A program made the translations under genes and the position numbers. Below, piece by piece: positions 1-11,448 of a stretch of DNA of 64,000 bases (positions are counted from its first letter, which is position 1; the number at the start of each line of letters is the position of its first letter). A model generated the notes under the pieces. The model worked only from the letters and a program-made list of their open reading frames with translations, searched no databases and was not told the DNA's origin. Origin of the DNA: Leptodontidium sp. MPI-SDFR-AT-0119 (Eukaryota > Ascomycota > Leotiomycetes > Helotiales > Leptodontidiaceae); assembly GCA_020726505.1 (NCBI GenBank), contig JAHLEZ010000018.1:1612001-1676000 (forward strand). The letters run 5' to 3'.

Positions 1-10
1 CCATGCTACA

Positions 11-322
11 ATGACGGCAATCAAGCAACAGTCTAGCCCAAGTTTATCATGGTTCAATGCTCGAACCACCTTTCTTGGACATAAAGTGAACTTCAAACCT
101 GTGCGCGGGTTTGCGGAAGAATTCAATGGCACGCTTGTCGGACTGTGGCGCCAGTATCTCTGGAATAAAGATGAGGAGGACAACAACCCGCTTTGCGAGT
201 TTTATAACGTCCTTTGGATTGAGCGTAAAGGTGGCATCGCATACAGAAAAGCATGCGGCTGGGTGCCAAAGCACATCTGGGAAGCTCACGCAACAGGGCT
301 CGTGCCGATCAAGTTGGGTTAG
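11..322 (+). CDS. C-terminal fragment of a fungal hypothetical protein
   Basis: This is an open frame of 103 codons that runs from near the left edge to a TAG. The tail has a run resembling the ending I recall from many fungal hypothetical and HET-associated proteins: aromatic-Asn-Val-Leu-Trp-Ile-Glu, then Gly-Ile-Ala-Tyr-Arg-Lys, a Trp, and a final Leu-Gly. Only this end is visible; the start codon here is simply the first ATG and is probably internal, with the real gene beginning left of the window or having been lost. Placement in the HET-associated group rests on memory of the tail motif, not on a visible HET domain. Function unknown. Confidence 0.4.
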   Translation: MTAIKQQSSPSLSWFNARTTFLGHKVNFKPVRGFAEEFNGTLVGLWRQYLWNKDEEDNNPLCEFYNVLWIERKGGIAYRKACGWVPKHIWEAHATGLVPIKLG

Positions 323-660
323 GCGGAAACGAGAGGTTATCTTTTTGGAAAGCTAAAGAATGAGCGGTCTACTCGTTGCAGAGAACCTACTCAAGTGTGC
401 TGCGGTGGAAGGGTATGCAATCTTCTCTTTTCTCCGGTGCCACCGTAATTATGTTGCCGTCTTCTGTCATGCGTTTGCGTTACTGATTTTGGGCCGCTGG
501 CGAGCATGTTGCTCAAGCCCGAAGGCTGGAGTTGCGCGAATAATGTGGGATAGTGCACGAAGAAAAAACTTCGCGATTTGTTTATATAATAAAGTTTATC
601 TTCGATACTTACTCTTAATTTTTTATAATTAACTTACTTAATGCACATTCGCCCTTCATT
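323..660. other. Intergenic, nothing recognised
   Basis: No supported gene. The stretch around 570-640 is AT-rich and could be the promoter side of the next gene. Confidence 0.4.
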
Positions 661-3600
661 ATGGCAGCCTCGATCGGTAAGCTCGCTCTCAGCCTTGCGT
701 CCGCCACTAACGAGAACACCCTCGCATGCACCTGAACTTTGATTTTTCAGTTGTAAAGATCGCGGCGCCCGTGGAATATCAGGGACTAGACCTCGCGCTT
801 ACATCTCAGCGTAGAACAGCTGCCGAGGATGGCCACTTTCACATAGTTGCTCGAAAGCTTGCTGCATTATTTTGGAGCGATTTGCCGGAGGTTCCTGCTC
901 TTGAACGCGCATATGGAGAAAGGGCAACCGAAATTGCGACGGATCTAGACATAAACCCGAAGGGGCGGAAGACTGACGGACTATTCCAAGATCTGATAGG
1001 CGTCGATGGAACCACTGTATGGGCTGCAGCGACATCTGGGAAGGGAGGCATAGCAGTACTTCTATTGGCTTGTATGCTCGCTCGTATCTTCCCAGGACTA
1101 GAAGCGGTTTCTATTTGAGTAGAACTGGTTGATTCAAGAAAAGCTCACCTCCGCTAAAGTATTAAAGGGGATAAATTCCACCTTGGAAATGTGACTACAT
1201 CTGTCATCGAAGTCGATAGGCAACAGCTTGCTCAGTGGGACGTAAGCGCAAGGTATGTGCTTTCCGATATCCTAAAACTGGCCTAGCTAAATTTTGGCTG
1301 TTCAGAGCCTGGCTAAGAAGCGCAGACACAGCTTATGTAAAGAAGTAGAAGCAGCTAATGCTTATAATTGACAATCTCGGAGGCAGTCTAGCCTCGGGAT
1401 TAGATATTTACCACGTTGTGGTGGATGCCTAGAAGACGGCGATGAGCCTGATGGATAAAATCGTCTCGGGAATGCCACATAGCGTAGAGCATCCTGAACT
1501 TATGCTAGCACTGTCATCTTGGCACCTCTATTCTGACATGATTATCTTACATGGAAAGGTTAAGACCGTCTGGCAAAATGATCCTTTAGTTACTGCTGGA
1601 GGCATTATCACCCTTGGTCTCCACAATCCGAACGTCTTGAACGATCTTAGAATATCCTGGTCTCTCCCCTTGTCGCATCTTAGATACTACGGGAAACTAG
1701 TAATGAGAACCGGCAGTGTGGGCATCAAGAGATCCTGGGTTTCGATGGATGAACTCGTCTTCGTTACCTTAGGCTGCGTGACTAGCTGTTGGGGACAGGA
1801 CTCATCAAACCTCCATCTGTTCGCGAGATTCATCCAAGCATTGTTAGGAAAATATGTACGCCACGAACACCACACTCCACCGACATAGCTCAAATTGCTT
1901 GGGAAGGGAGCAAAGAATTATATCTGCCTTGATCCTCAGGCGAGAAAGGAAGCCGACAGTTTGGCAGCTTTTGGCCGGCGGAGATGCCACTCATTTCTTG
2001 CCTCTTCCAAGGGACATTTGCCGGTTGCTTTCAATCTTGGGGACCCAGCAACACTTGTTCACTTGATAAAGGGCGCGGAGTCTCATATCGTATGGCTAAG
2101 GAAGATGGCATTGGAAAGAATCACAGAGCAACATAGGAAGAAGTTGAGGAAAGCGGCGATCAGGTATCGGCCTGGCTTGATTGAGGACACGCCTCCGCCT
2201 TCAACCAATTGGACGCAACCAGACCTAGAAGATCACGAGTACTCTGGACACAAGCTCTCAGAATGGGCTTCTTTACTTCCTCAGCAACAGACCCGCGACG
2301 GTCCACCAATTTATCGGAGATGGATTCCTTCCACTGACACACATTGGCACCTATGTTCTTCCAAGAAATACAAACACATTTTAACCTCTGCCGCTGAACG
2401 CCGTCTAATGTTAGAACATTCGTCATAGGAGTCATGTACCATATTTACCGCTTTCGATGAGGGAGACTCTTTGTCCAGCGAAGAGAATGTGGAAAAGGAT
2501 AAGTCAAACCAAAGTCTTCTCAATGAGCCAACTCGCCACATAAAGATGTGGGCTATGGATATATGGGCAATTGATTCGCAGCCAATGTTTCAAGGATTGG
2601 CAGAATCAGAGCTCGTGACCGTGTCGGTCAAGTCATCGCCGATATCAACCACACCTTCCGAAGCTGCCGAGCCGGTTAGTCTGCTATCAACCCTCGGACC
2701 TACAAAGTTCAACGAAGTCGGCCCTAAGTCGTTGCAATCCCGTTCATCCACATGAGCATTCTTCAGCAGACCCCCCAAACCCTCCAATGGGAAGATTGAA
2801 ATGGAGGCTCAACGAATGCTTCGAATTACAAACCAATTCCTTCAAGAAACTCGTACCGTACCGACTGCAGTACTTGACATGAGGCCCGACGGAGCTAGCC
2901 AAAAAGCAAGTTATTTTTACATTGACGAAAGCCCACTTTCGCTTTCGACAACATCAGCATACCAAGAACAGTGCTGTCCATACAAGTGGCATGTGCCAAT
3001 CAAAGCCATCCCACAGGAGCAGAACCCATACGAAGCACAGAACAAGCATTCCTATAAAGACTTAGAAGTGGTCAATTACGGCCGCGAGTTCGGTTCGTCC
3101 TCCTCTATTGGTATATTCGTACCTGTTCCGCTTGTTTTGGACGACGTCACTCATCCAGCCGCTGCATATCTACCGACGCACCTCTCTATAGAAGAGTTAG
3201 TTAATAAGCTTGAATCCGAGCTAATTGACATCCAGGCACTGGACCGGCACCTTTCTGGCATAGCCTCCTCATTCTGGGGCTCTGGATACAAAGATCACCT
3301 CGAGTCCTTAGAAGCCTTGCATTTTGCCGCAGAAATATATTCACACTTGATGGATGCAACAATCGACGGATGGGCACAGAACATCAGAAACACGAAGTTA
3401 GAGCGGCCAAAGGCTCTCTCGTGTATTGTGGCCTTCGAATCGGGAAATCTGAACATTCATCCTTCAGACCTCAAAGACGTGATGGGAATATCCACAGGAA
3501 ATTCTTTATGCATTGCAGAGTATCTATGGATGGACCCTTACGAAAGACGTTCTCCGCTTGTCATTAAAAGGTCAATTGGTAATATCAGGAAGCCCGGCCT

Positions 3601-4175
3601 CGCCTTCCTCATATCTCCGACGAACTCCAACATGAAGGAGCCGTACTATTCCAGCTGGGTCAATATTCCACATGAAAACCTTGACGGAAACTGCGAAGGA
3701 ACTTTTGAGAAGACTTCCCTGTTCACTTAGCGCCAGTGAACATGGTCTATTCGATAAGCAAGTCTATTTTCTCCAGGCCGTCGTCCAAGTTTTCGATGCC
3801 GGAGCTTGGGTCGCCGATTTGGATCTCGTAACAGCTTTGGACGGTGACTTCGGGACAAACTATTTGAGACAACTTCCTCAAGCAAACCCAAAATCGAAAA
3901 TAAACTCGACTACGAAAAGAGCATCGATGCCAAAGGCCGAAGAAGAGCCAAATAGTTGCATCGCCGGTGTGCAAATCATCACCTCGCCAGCTGTCCCTGA
4001 GTTGCTTGGATCAGAGACCGTGGAGATGATTAGTTTTCGCGATCAGTTCTGCGATCATTCCGCCAATGAAAGTCAAGACTTTACAGTTATTGGGCAATTA
4101 ACGTCTCTTAATTGTTGGGATGAGATCCTAGATACTCCAAATAATGCTTGTATTGTCCGGCCAAACGGTGACTAG
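661..4175 (+). pseudogene. Decayed large fungal gene of unknown function
   Basis: The start at 661 opens with a frame that begins MAASIGKLALSLAS and hits TGA within about 25 codons; the same protein continues in another frame from about 726, so one frameshift lies near 720-735. From 1442 to 3730 a single frame is open except for isolated stops (about 1435, 1886, 2426, 2753), and it shifts again near 3725 into the frame that ends at 4175. At least two of the stops sit where a Trp would be expected (TGA before VELVDSRKA near 1117; TAG before KTAMSLMDK), as RIP or other G-to-A change would give. A probable 5'-GTATGT...TTCAG intron lies near 1254-1303. The product would be roughly 1100 aa and resembles a widespread fungal family I know only as hypothetical. 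No catalytic motif was seen. Confidence 0.6.
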
Positions 4176-4740
4176 TTAGCAAGGCTAGCAGCGGCAGTGG
4201 TTGGCTTGCAAAAGTTGAGACCAGTTATTGTTGCCCCGAAAAAGAAGGTATGTTGGGCTTGTGTTCGGTATATCAATGTTGGTAGTAAAGCTACAATGAT
4301 TATTGTTTGTTAATACCCAGTACTGGGTCATTTGATTCGGAGAAATAACGACTTATGGACTTAATAAAGCCTTTCTTACACAACTATAACTGGCCTTATT
4401 ACGTGCTTATATGTAGGCGTCAACTCGGTAGCATAAGTTTCTTTATTAGCTAAGCAAGGTAATGCCTCGTTCGAGGGCTGCAACCGTACGAGAGCATGAT
4501 CGAAGCTTGTCCCCGCCCCTCCTTAGGTTGCTTAATACGCGGACTCGACCTGTCAAGCGCAAGACTCTACCTTAGCACCTCGACGAGCCATAAGATAAAA
4601 GGCCTACTAAGCGTAATACCGAACTAAGCCGTTAAGCGCTATCGAGCATTAGTAATACCCAGCGCTCCCAGAGCGAGGCCCCTTTTATCAACGATTCGGA
4701 GGAGTAAGAAGAGGTTAATAATACTCCGTTAACTTCCTAA
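4176..4740. other. Intergenic, no gene seen
   Basis: No supported coding frame. A perfect 14-nt palindrome ACCCAGTACTGGGT sits at 4315-4328. The part from 4440 has many CTTAG/TTAAG-type motifs and may be the 3' side of an old repeat, but no element could be named. Confidence 0.3.
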
Positions 4741-7688
4741 CTATATCGTAAACTCCGTAATATATCTCTCATCTGAACCAGAATAGTATCGCTTTCTCAG
4801 TCCCGTTCCTAGAAACGCAGCTCTTTCACGAAGGAAGCGAATGTGAGCTTCATCCTCAGCATTTGGAATAGTTATTATCATTGACTCGTCCCCTTGGGCC
4901 AAGTTTAGAGCCCTAACCTGACACAATGCAGACTCAGGACACATTGTAACAGAATGCGTCACCATCCCCATCAGGGGGTAGTTTTCCAACGGGTACGGAT
5001 TGCTGAGAAAGTCCGGGGGAATCAGCAGTCTACCATAGACTGACTGGAGGAAGCTTGCCAGTTTCCCGGCGATGCAAGCCTCGTGGAGCTTCATCTCATC
5101 TCCTCCCCTTTCGAAGTACTCCTGGTACATCCTTCGAAGCTGCATCCGTTGGCGTGCTTCCTTGCAATTCATGAAGCCGTAGTCAACCACAACGGCTCGG
5201 AACGGATCAGACACATTCATGCGTGTAAATCGCTTAAGCTCCCATACGCTTTGGTGCCATTTCTTTACTGTGGCCATGAAATCCTTGAAATTGCGTATGC
5301 ACAAGATTCGGTCCGCAAGCCCGTATATGCTGAACAATTCCACGATGCCCGACTCTATCATAGAACTCACGAACTCATTAAACGTGCAGCGCCCAACAAG
5401 TGATTCGTATGCAGAGCAGAGTCGATCTTCCGAGATGGCGTCCGGGGCCGTGCAAAATCCCAACGAGATCCAGTTGTCCTCGTCAACATCTGGCTTGAAT
5501 CCATTGCGAATTTGGATATAGAACAGAAGTGCACTTCGCTTTTCGGGGGGCTGAAGTTCGGTAAACGGCAATTTTCTTTCGTCGGACCCCAAGAGCTCTT
5601 CTTGAGCCGCTTCAATGATAGTGGTGAGCCCCTGGCTTTTGCCGTTGACTCTGAATCCCTCTTGACCCTCTAGCCACTGCTTGTCACTTGACATGACGAA
5701 ATCTCCGGTTTGACCGCACCGAAAAGTAAGCATCTCTTTGAGCCTGTTCTGCTTCACCGCAGTACGCAGCTCCTCCTCATCTATGTTCCACTCAATTACG
5801 AGGCGGCGGTAAAGCTCGAAGAGCCTCGACCGATCCTTCCCAGTGGCAAAGCACATAAAGCCGTATTGTTCGGCTACATCATCTTCCTGCGGAAACTGGT
5901 TCGTGTGGCAGGCGAGCACCAAGTAATCTGTAACATCGATTGGCCTCCCTAGGCTGCAAGAAAACTTGTGTCGATACCAATCCGCATGGCAGCAATTGAT
6001 ATCGCAGTAGGCGGCAATACCACAATTTGTACAGGTATTGGCGAGTTCGCCGGTGACTTTGCAGAACGAGCAAGCTGGTGGATTAGCAATCTTGGGACTC
6101 TCGGTATCTCCCTTCGGCGCGCTTGCCTTGTCATGCCTCAAGTCGGACATGACGGGGCGTCCATCCTTGGTAGGAGCCGTTCTAGTATATTATTAGTATA
6201 ATGAGCAGCTAAGGATGAGCTAACGAGTAAGACTGGGCGACGGACCCGATTTCGCTACCATTCCTACGAAACGCCGAAATCCACTCTGCTTCCCTCCCTG
6301 GAAGTCTGGGGTCCTCAACCACGGTATTGAAAATCGTCGTCACCTTCCTATATCTTGGCGGGATTGGGGCTGCAATCACCGATTCCTTCTCTGCATCCAT
6401 ATGAGGAACCTCTTTCGTCGTTTCCTCTCGAAGGATATCTCTTAAACGCTGGACGGCCATGTCTAGTTTCTCAGTGGTCTCAGGCTCGGTCCACAGCGCT
6501 AAGGGAAGTGTCCATTGAGAATAACACTTGCCGTGGTTCCCTCGAGTTTCGAATTGACCTATCTCCTTAAGCACATGGCCACAAAGAAGGCACGTTTTCT
6601 TGCTGATCCCGAGATATGGGAAAACCTCCAATCTAGGGGTCCGGAGGCCAAGAAGATACATCATCAGCATCATTTCGGCATGAATGTTCTTTTTCTTTTT
6701 GGTCTCTGTGTAGAATCTCGCTTTCAGTTTGGCTGTGAGGGAAGTATTTGCCTCGGGCAGCTGCCATGCCTTGACTTTCCTAGCTGGGAGACTGTTCAGC
6801 AAGATGATCTTAATATTGCGAAAACCAGAGCACCTCTGAGCGACGAGGAAGAGATTAACTGCGCCTTGCATTGGCCTTCTGATAAACCCCAATTCATGCA
6901 CAATGCGCCGGAGCTTCGTAGATGTCAGATTGGCCTTTAGTTTTGCATAAAAGTCGGTGCTGTAAGACAAGTCCTCGACGCTTTTAGCAAATTGGTAAAC
7001 ATCCAGACAGCCGGAAGTAACTCCACCACATCCGTCCTCTTTGAAGAACGTTAACCCCGTCTCCCCATTCTCTATGGACATGGCAATTTGGGCGTGGTGC
7101 CGAATCCGTTCGCAATAATATTCGACCAAAGCGCGCTGTAGCCGAGGAAGTGGGTCAGACTCGAAAGTATCTGCGCCAAGCATCAATTCCGTGGACGGGC
7201 AAGGTAAGTTTCCAGAAAAGATACAGACCATCAAAGGATATTCTCTCAAGGACTTCGGATAGGTCTTCGAGCATCCTGCAGTCCCTATGTGACCACGTGT
7301 CCCCGCCCCAAGACGAGTTCCGGGCAGCCACGATAGTAGCCTCCTCGTCACTGTATATTAAGGCCGTGCTGGCAATCAATGCGGGGTCTTTCTTACAGCA
7401 AAGCAACTCGGCGAGTCGATCGAGAGAGCCGCTCTTAATTTCCGTGTCGTCATCCAGGGAGAGTCGAGAGAAGAAATCAGTACACTCATCGTCCTCCGCC
7501 GAACTGTCCACATCATCATCCCCCTCCTGGGTAGAAGGAGCGATAGGTACTCTCTGCTTTTGCTTAGCTTGGCACAAGGCGGCCAGGGTGGTAATCTCAG
7601 ACTCTAGGCCAGGAGGAAAACGCCATTCCAAGGAGTCGCTGGAGCCTGATAACGCGGGGAGTGAAGTAATGATTCGGACGCGGGCCAT
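4741..7688 (-). CDS. OTT_1508-like deaminase fused to MYND zinc finger (3-exon model)
   Basis: Model: exons 7688-7229, 7170-6225 and 6181-4741, total 2847 nt, 948 aa. The N-terminal ~150 aa are acidic and unassigned. The central region (about residues 230-370) carries HAEMMLMMYLL with His317 and, 30 residues on, Cys347-x2-Cys350: the zinc and catalytic signature of the cytidine-deaminase fold, in the form of the fungal OTT_1508-like family. A complete MYND finger follows at residues 506-544 (CSFC...CTNC...YC...C...H...C, all eight ligands present), then ~400 unassigned residues. The 43-nt intron 6224-6182 (GTTAGC donor, TACTAAT branch, CTAG acceptor) keeps the frame. Without it the region would read as two genes 58 nt apart: a deaminase ending at 6209 and a MYND protein starting at 6150. 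The first intron (7228-7171, donor GTCTGT) is weak; a one-base lesion there is the alternative. Substrate unknown; MYND fingers usually bind proteins. Confidence 0.6.
6182..6224 (-). other. Candidate 43-nt intron joining deaminase and MYND parts
   Basis: Read on the minus strand it starts GTTAGC, has TACTAAT as branch site and ends ACTAG. Splicing completes a serine codon and enters the MYND reading frame 12 codons upstream of that frame's first ATG without a stop. Unspliced, the deaminase frame ends in TAG at 6209. Confidence 0.5.
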
Positions 7689-7977
7689 TGGGATGAACCT
7701 CGAGGCTGTGGGACTGTCTTTTACAGTACCTTCTCTGGAAAGGCAATGTCAAGAGTGGAACACAATATCGCAACGGTGGTTAGTGTGGGCATGTTATTTA
7801 TCATGAGAAGAACCCCGCATGATGCACAACGTAAGTTAAAGTGTGGGGTCACCACTGCATACCCTCACTCACAGTACTCTGTTTGCTTCCACAGGCTTCG
7901 CGAGCGACTGTCGTAACGGGGCAGAGGTGCACAGCCACAAGTGTTCGGACACGGAGCTCGCTACAACCTTTTTCATA
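7689..7977. other. 5' flank of the deaminase-MYND gene, transposon insertion flank
   Basis: No gene supported. This is the likely promoter side of the minus-strand gene. It ends at the TA target duplicated by the inserted transposon (7976-7977). Confidence 0.4.
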
Positions 7978-8017
7978 ACTAGTATTAGTAACCGATTTTA
8001 CGCGACCCCACCACTTT
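7978..8017 (+). repeat. Left terminal inverted repeat of the mariner-type element
   Basis: 40 nt, identical in reverse complement to 11407-11446, adjacent to the TA duplication at 7976-7977. Confidence 0.9.
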
Positions 8018-8163
8018 TTCGCATCTACCCCTCCCCAGCCCCCCTCCATATAACACTTACCTTTAATATCTCCACAACAACACTACCGAATCGCCTGAAA
8101 TTTGGCATACTTGTAGTTGCATATAAAGCCATCACGATCCTCTAAGCGCGTGCAAGGGCTGGC

Positions 8164-9416
8164 CCCTGATGGCTCACAGAATTCGAAACGGCGGCCAAAA
8201 CCAAACACTAACTCCCTCCCGGCATTTGAGGAACTCTACGGCACCTAGATAACCAAAACAGCCCCTACAAAGCGTCGTAGAGCTAAGACGACCGAATCCG
8301 ACTAAAAAGAGCAAGTCCCTGACCCTGCGACTTCTTCTTCGCAAGTATAACGCTAAAAAACTAGTATGGGGGGCCCTAAGAAAGAGGTGTTAGATGTGAC
8401 TTCTTCTCTTGCTTAAATCCGTACCCCTACGACTATACCTATAAAGAAACGCCCTACCTTCGATCCTAAGGTGTTATTCGATAAGGAGGCATAATATGTT
8501 GGCTTTAATATGTGGCCTTTTATTAATAAGAATTGACAGAACGCTATTGTGAAAAACTGGGATATAAACTCTATATCTAAGCGACTCACTTACAAACGTC
8601 TATACGAAGTTGTATAAAGGATAGGAATTTAACTATAAATCGAAAAGAGGAGCCTGTTACTGTCGGAAAGACTAATAAAGCAAGCATTTAAGTTCTTGTT
8701 TAGTAATCCAAAGAACCCGACTTTGACGCTTAATGTTAGAGATCAAGAAACATTCGACGATGCCATGATTCCACTACGTATTTACAAGCACAAGAAGATG
8801 TCGATAGCGAATGAGATCACGGTACTAGTATACTACAAGACTCCGGAGGATAAGGATGCGTCGAAATCCGAGGATGAGAGTAATCAGGGCAAAGGCAAGA
8901 GGAAATCCAAAGGGAAATCCAAAGCGGACAAAGCCCGGGACACCGTGAAGCCTACTTCTTTAGCGCGAGAAATTAGTAGAATCAATGACCTGGGCAGTGA
9001 TCTATTTCTTAATTACTCCGACGGAGAGCCTCTAGTAAGTCCTACACTAAGAGATTCCGTTATATAACGTAGGGTTAATGCCAAACGCGATATAAAAAAG
9101 GACCTTTTACTAAAAGAGATTAGTCGCGCGGAGGTTTTTGCCTATAACACTTGCTTAAAAAGGCTATATAATAATCAAAAGAAGTGTTATTATATTATGA
9201 AAAAGGCAAGAACGCACTACCGAATCGATATCAAGCGTCAAATTAAGTAGGCGGCTTCTATTAACGCAAAGGCCCCAGGAGTCACTAAAAGCCAGCCTCT
9301 ACTAGTATAGATTACTAACTTTGCCGAAGGCGACTACAAAATAAACTATATACTAAAGCTCAGTAGGAGGAGGAAGTCAAATCAAGCTACGGTAGAAACT
9401 ACAGCCAAAGTTAATT
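8164..9416 (+). pseudogene. Accessory ORF inside the transposon, unknown function
   Basis: One reading frame holds from about 8164 to the TAA near 9416 (~415 codons), broken by about 15 stops, nearly all TAG; its longest clean piece is 8696-9067 (123 codons). It is lysine/arginine-rich, with a basic-acidic stretch around 8860-8945 (GKGKRKSKGKSK) that could be a nuclear localisation signal. I see no DDE, HTH or chromodomain signature. A further frame (about 9490-9700) may be a later exon. The ORF points toward the transposase gene, lies wholly inside the terminal repeats, and is damaged in the same way as the transposase, so it was a passenger or accessory gene of the element when RIP acted. 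Not recognised. Confidence 0.5.
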
Positions 9417-10275
9417 AAGGTTCCTCTTTAATCAACAAGTTAATATAACTCTTGTTACTCTAAACTGTCCAAAGTATAACGAACCAAGTGTCCACGCCAG
9501 CTCTCCTAGCGAATCCTACTCCCGCTTATGGACCTTCTATAGTCAGGGAACTCCACTATCTTAGGCACACGGGAAGGCCTTAAATACATACAAATTCACT
9601 ACAAAACCCGGCTCCTGAGGCATCCGGGTATAACTATGTGCCTACACCTTCGTCACTACTAAAACCTTTAGACGAGGACGAGAATGAGGTAAAGCTAATA
9701 GGCTAATAAATAATCTAACGCGAGAGGAACTCAAAAAGACGAGAGTAGTTAGAGAGAGGTTTTAGGCTTATAGTAGAGGCCTTTGTTATAGATTTAAGTC
9801 AATTAAGGGATATGCCCTTTATTACCTCTCTTGAAATCCCTGCTGGCATTGCCTATTATATCAAGGATAACGTTTCTTAATTTAAAAAGGTATATAAAGA
9901 GAATAGACACACTACTATAGATTTAATTAACTTTAGTAGTAGAGCCTTAATAAGGCAAGGTATAATAGGTATAAGTTCAGGTGCGGGGTTAAGTGAGGAT
10001 GTAGAATTCAACGATTTTTTTGTCGAATACTGAATTTTTTAAATAGTCAATAATTAATTCGTAATAAGTATATCCTGGATACTTAATTTAAGTCGTTTTG
10101 TAATTATCTGCGTTGATTTCTAATGTTATATTATGCCCAGGATAATAATTATACCTTATCCCACATTATACCTTCACTTTTACTTAGTATTTCCTAATTA
10201 AGACATATTAATAAGATTCGTGTTTGATTATGTTTTTTGTATTTCTCATTATAATTACGGCTAAATAATATATGT

Positions 10276-11262
10276 TTAGATCATTTTATAGTTCCTGAAA
10301 TGCGCCCTGGCTTTACGAGCTGCCTCTACACTTGTTTCTGACTCTTTGACTGCAAATTCTAGGAAACTTTAATAAAAATCATAGTTTTTTCGCTCTCTTT
10401 TATAGTGGCGGCGTATTTAATGCTTTAAATCTCCAAAGCTTTCCTCGATAGGGTTAAAATCAGGGGAATATAAAGGTAAAAACTTCAGCTATACCCCTTT
10501 ACGCCGGTATATCGTTAATATCTCCCTAATATTCTTGTAATAAATAGAGGCGTTATCTAATATAACAACTGATCGGGGCTAAGGATAGGGATTATATAGA
10601 GGTAGTAGATAATCTACTAAAAAAGCCTCTATAATATCCGCAGTACATGTGCCCTCCAAGGTATAAGAGGCTATATAGCCGTCCACAGTATACGCCGCTA
10701 ATACAAAGACTCTTTCCCGATATTCAAGCCATTGAGAGACCCTTGCCTTAGCACCTTTATATGACTACCTAAACGTACGATCTCTATTCCTTTCGTTACT
10801 TCCTGATTCGTCGACAGCGACTACTTAATTAGTAAAGAACTCTTGCATAAAATCAAGCTATTCCGTCCTTAATTCCTTATTCTGTTAAGCCGCGACATAC
10901 TTGAGTCGTTTCCTGGTAATCTTAATGCGTCTTATAGTACGGCAAATCGTTAATATCGACACATCTACGCCGTAGGCCTCTAAAAGAAAGACCTTTAACT
11001 CGTCTAGATACATCCATGGCCGCTTGTCTAATAGGAGTTTCAGCGCCTTTTCATGCTCTAATTAAAGTACCGGGACCGGTCCTCTAGAGTACGGCATAGC
11101 CATAATCCCCTTATCCAATCTCTTCTTAATCTTATAGACGGTTTGTATAGTAGTACTATTAATTACTGCGATTTGCTCGAGGTACTCGAATGGGAGGGGT
11201 CCGGGTTCGCGCAGCGCATACTTAATGTCCGCCACGACGGACGCAGGTAAACGAGTAAGCAT
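10276..11262 (-). pseudogene. Tc1/mariner DDE transposase, broken by TAG stops
   Basis: Frame 11262-10276 (329 codons including the stop) is continuous with no frameshift and has about eight in-frame stops, those read being TAG. The first 66 codons give an N-terminal helix-turn-helix-like part. The catalytic residues are recognisable: VAVDESGSNERNRDRT around 10815-10780, VILDNASIYYKNI around 10566-10528, and YSPDFNPIEE around 10470-10441, i.e. a DDE triad with about 36 residues between the second Asp and the Glu. The interrupted positions are those where Trp or Gln is expected. The normal product would cut at the terminal repeats and insert at TA; this copy cannot make it. Confidence 0.8.
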
Positions 11263-11406
11263 GGCATAACAACAAAAAAAGGTTCGCTAAAAAAAGCTTA
11301 GTTACAGCTTTAATTTAACGTATCTGCGAAGTAGTTTAAGCGTTGCGTTGTGGAGTTATGTGTGGAGGCGCGTATATAAGGAATGGTGAGGGGGAACTTA
11401 GAAATC

Positions 11407-11446
11407 AAAGTGGTGGGGTCGCGTAAAATCGGTTACTAATACTAGT
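11407..11446 (-). repeat. Right terminal inverted repeat of the mariner-type element
   Basis: Perfect reverse complement of 7978-8017, followed by TA (11447-11448). Confidence 0.9.
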
Positions 11447-11448
11447 TA

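Larger units (their letters stand above)
7978..11446 (-). mobile_element. Tc1/mariner-type DNA transposon, degraded, two ORFs
   Basis: The ends are 40-nt perfect inverted repeats (first 20 nt ACTAGTATTAGTAACCGATT) at 7978-8017 and 11407-11446. Each is flanked by TA (7976-7977 and 11447-11448), and the outer bases are CA and TG, so the empty site would read CATATG. Length is 3469 bp, long for the superfamily, because besides the transposase (minus, 11262-10276) it holds a second open frame on the plus strand (8164-9416) and about 850 nt of AT-rich sequence between them. Both frames are interrupted only by in-frame stops, nearly all TAG, consistent with RIP. Confidence 0.85.

Noticed and set aside
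5083..5403. Plus-strand frames opposite the MYND part
   Set aside because: Shadows of the minus-strand gene with much better domain evidence.
7843..8145. A 100-codon plus-strand protein
   Set aside because: It spans the transposon boundary and has low-complexity composition; a chance frame.
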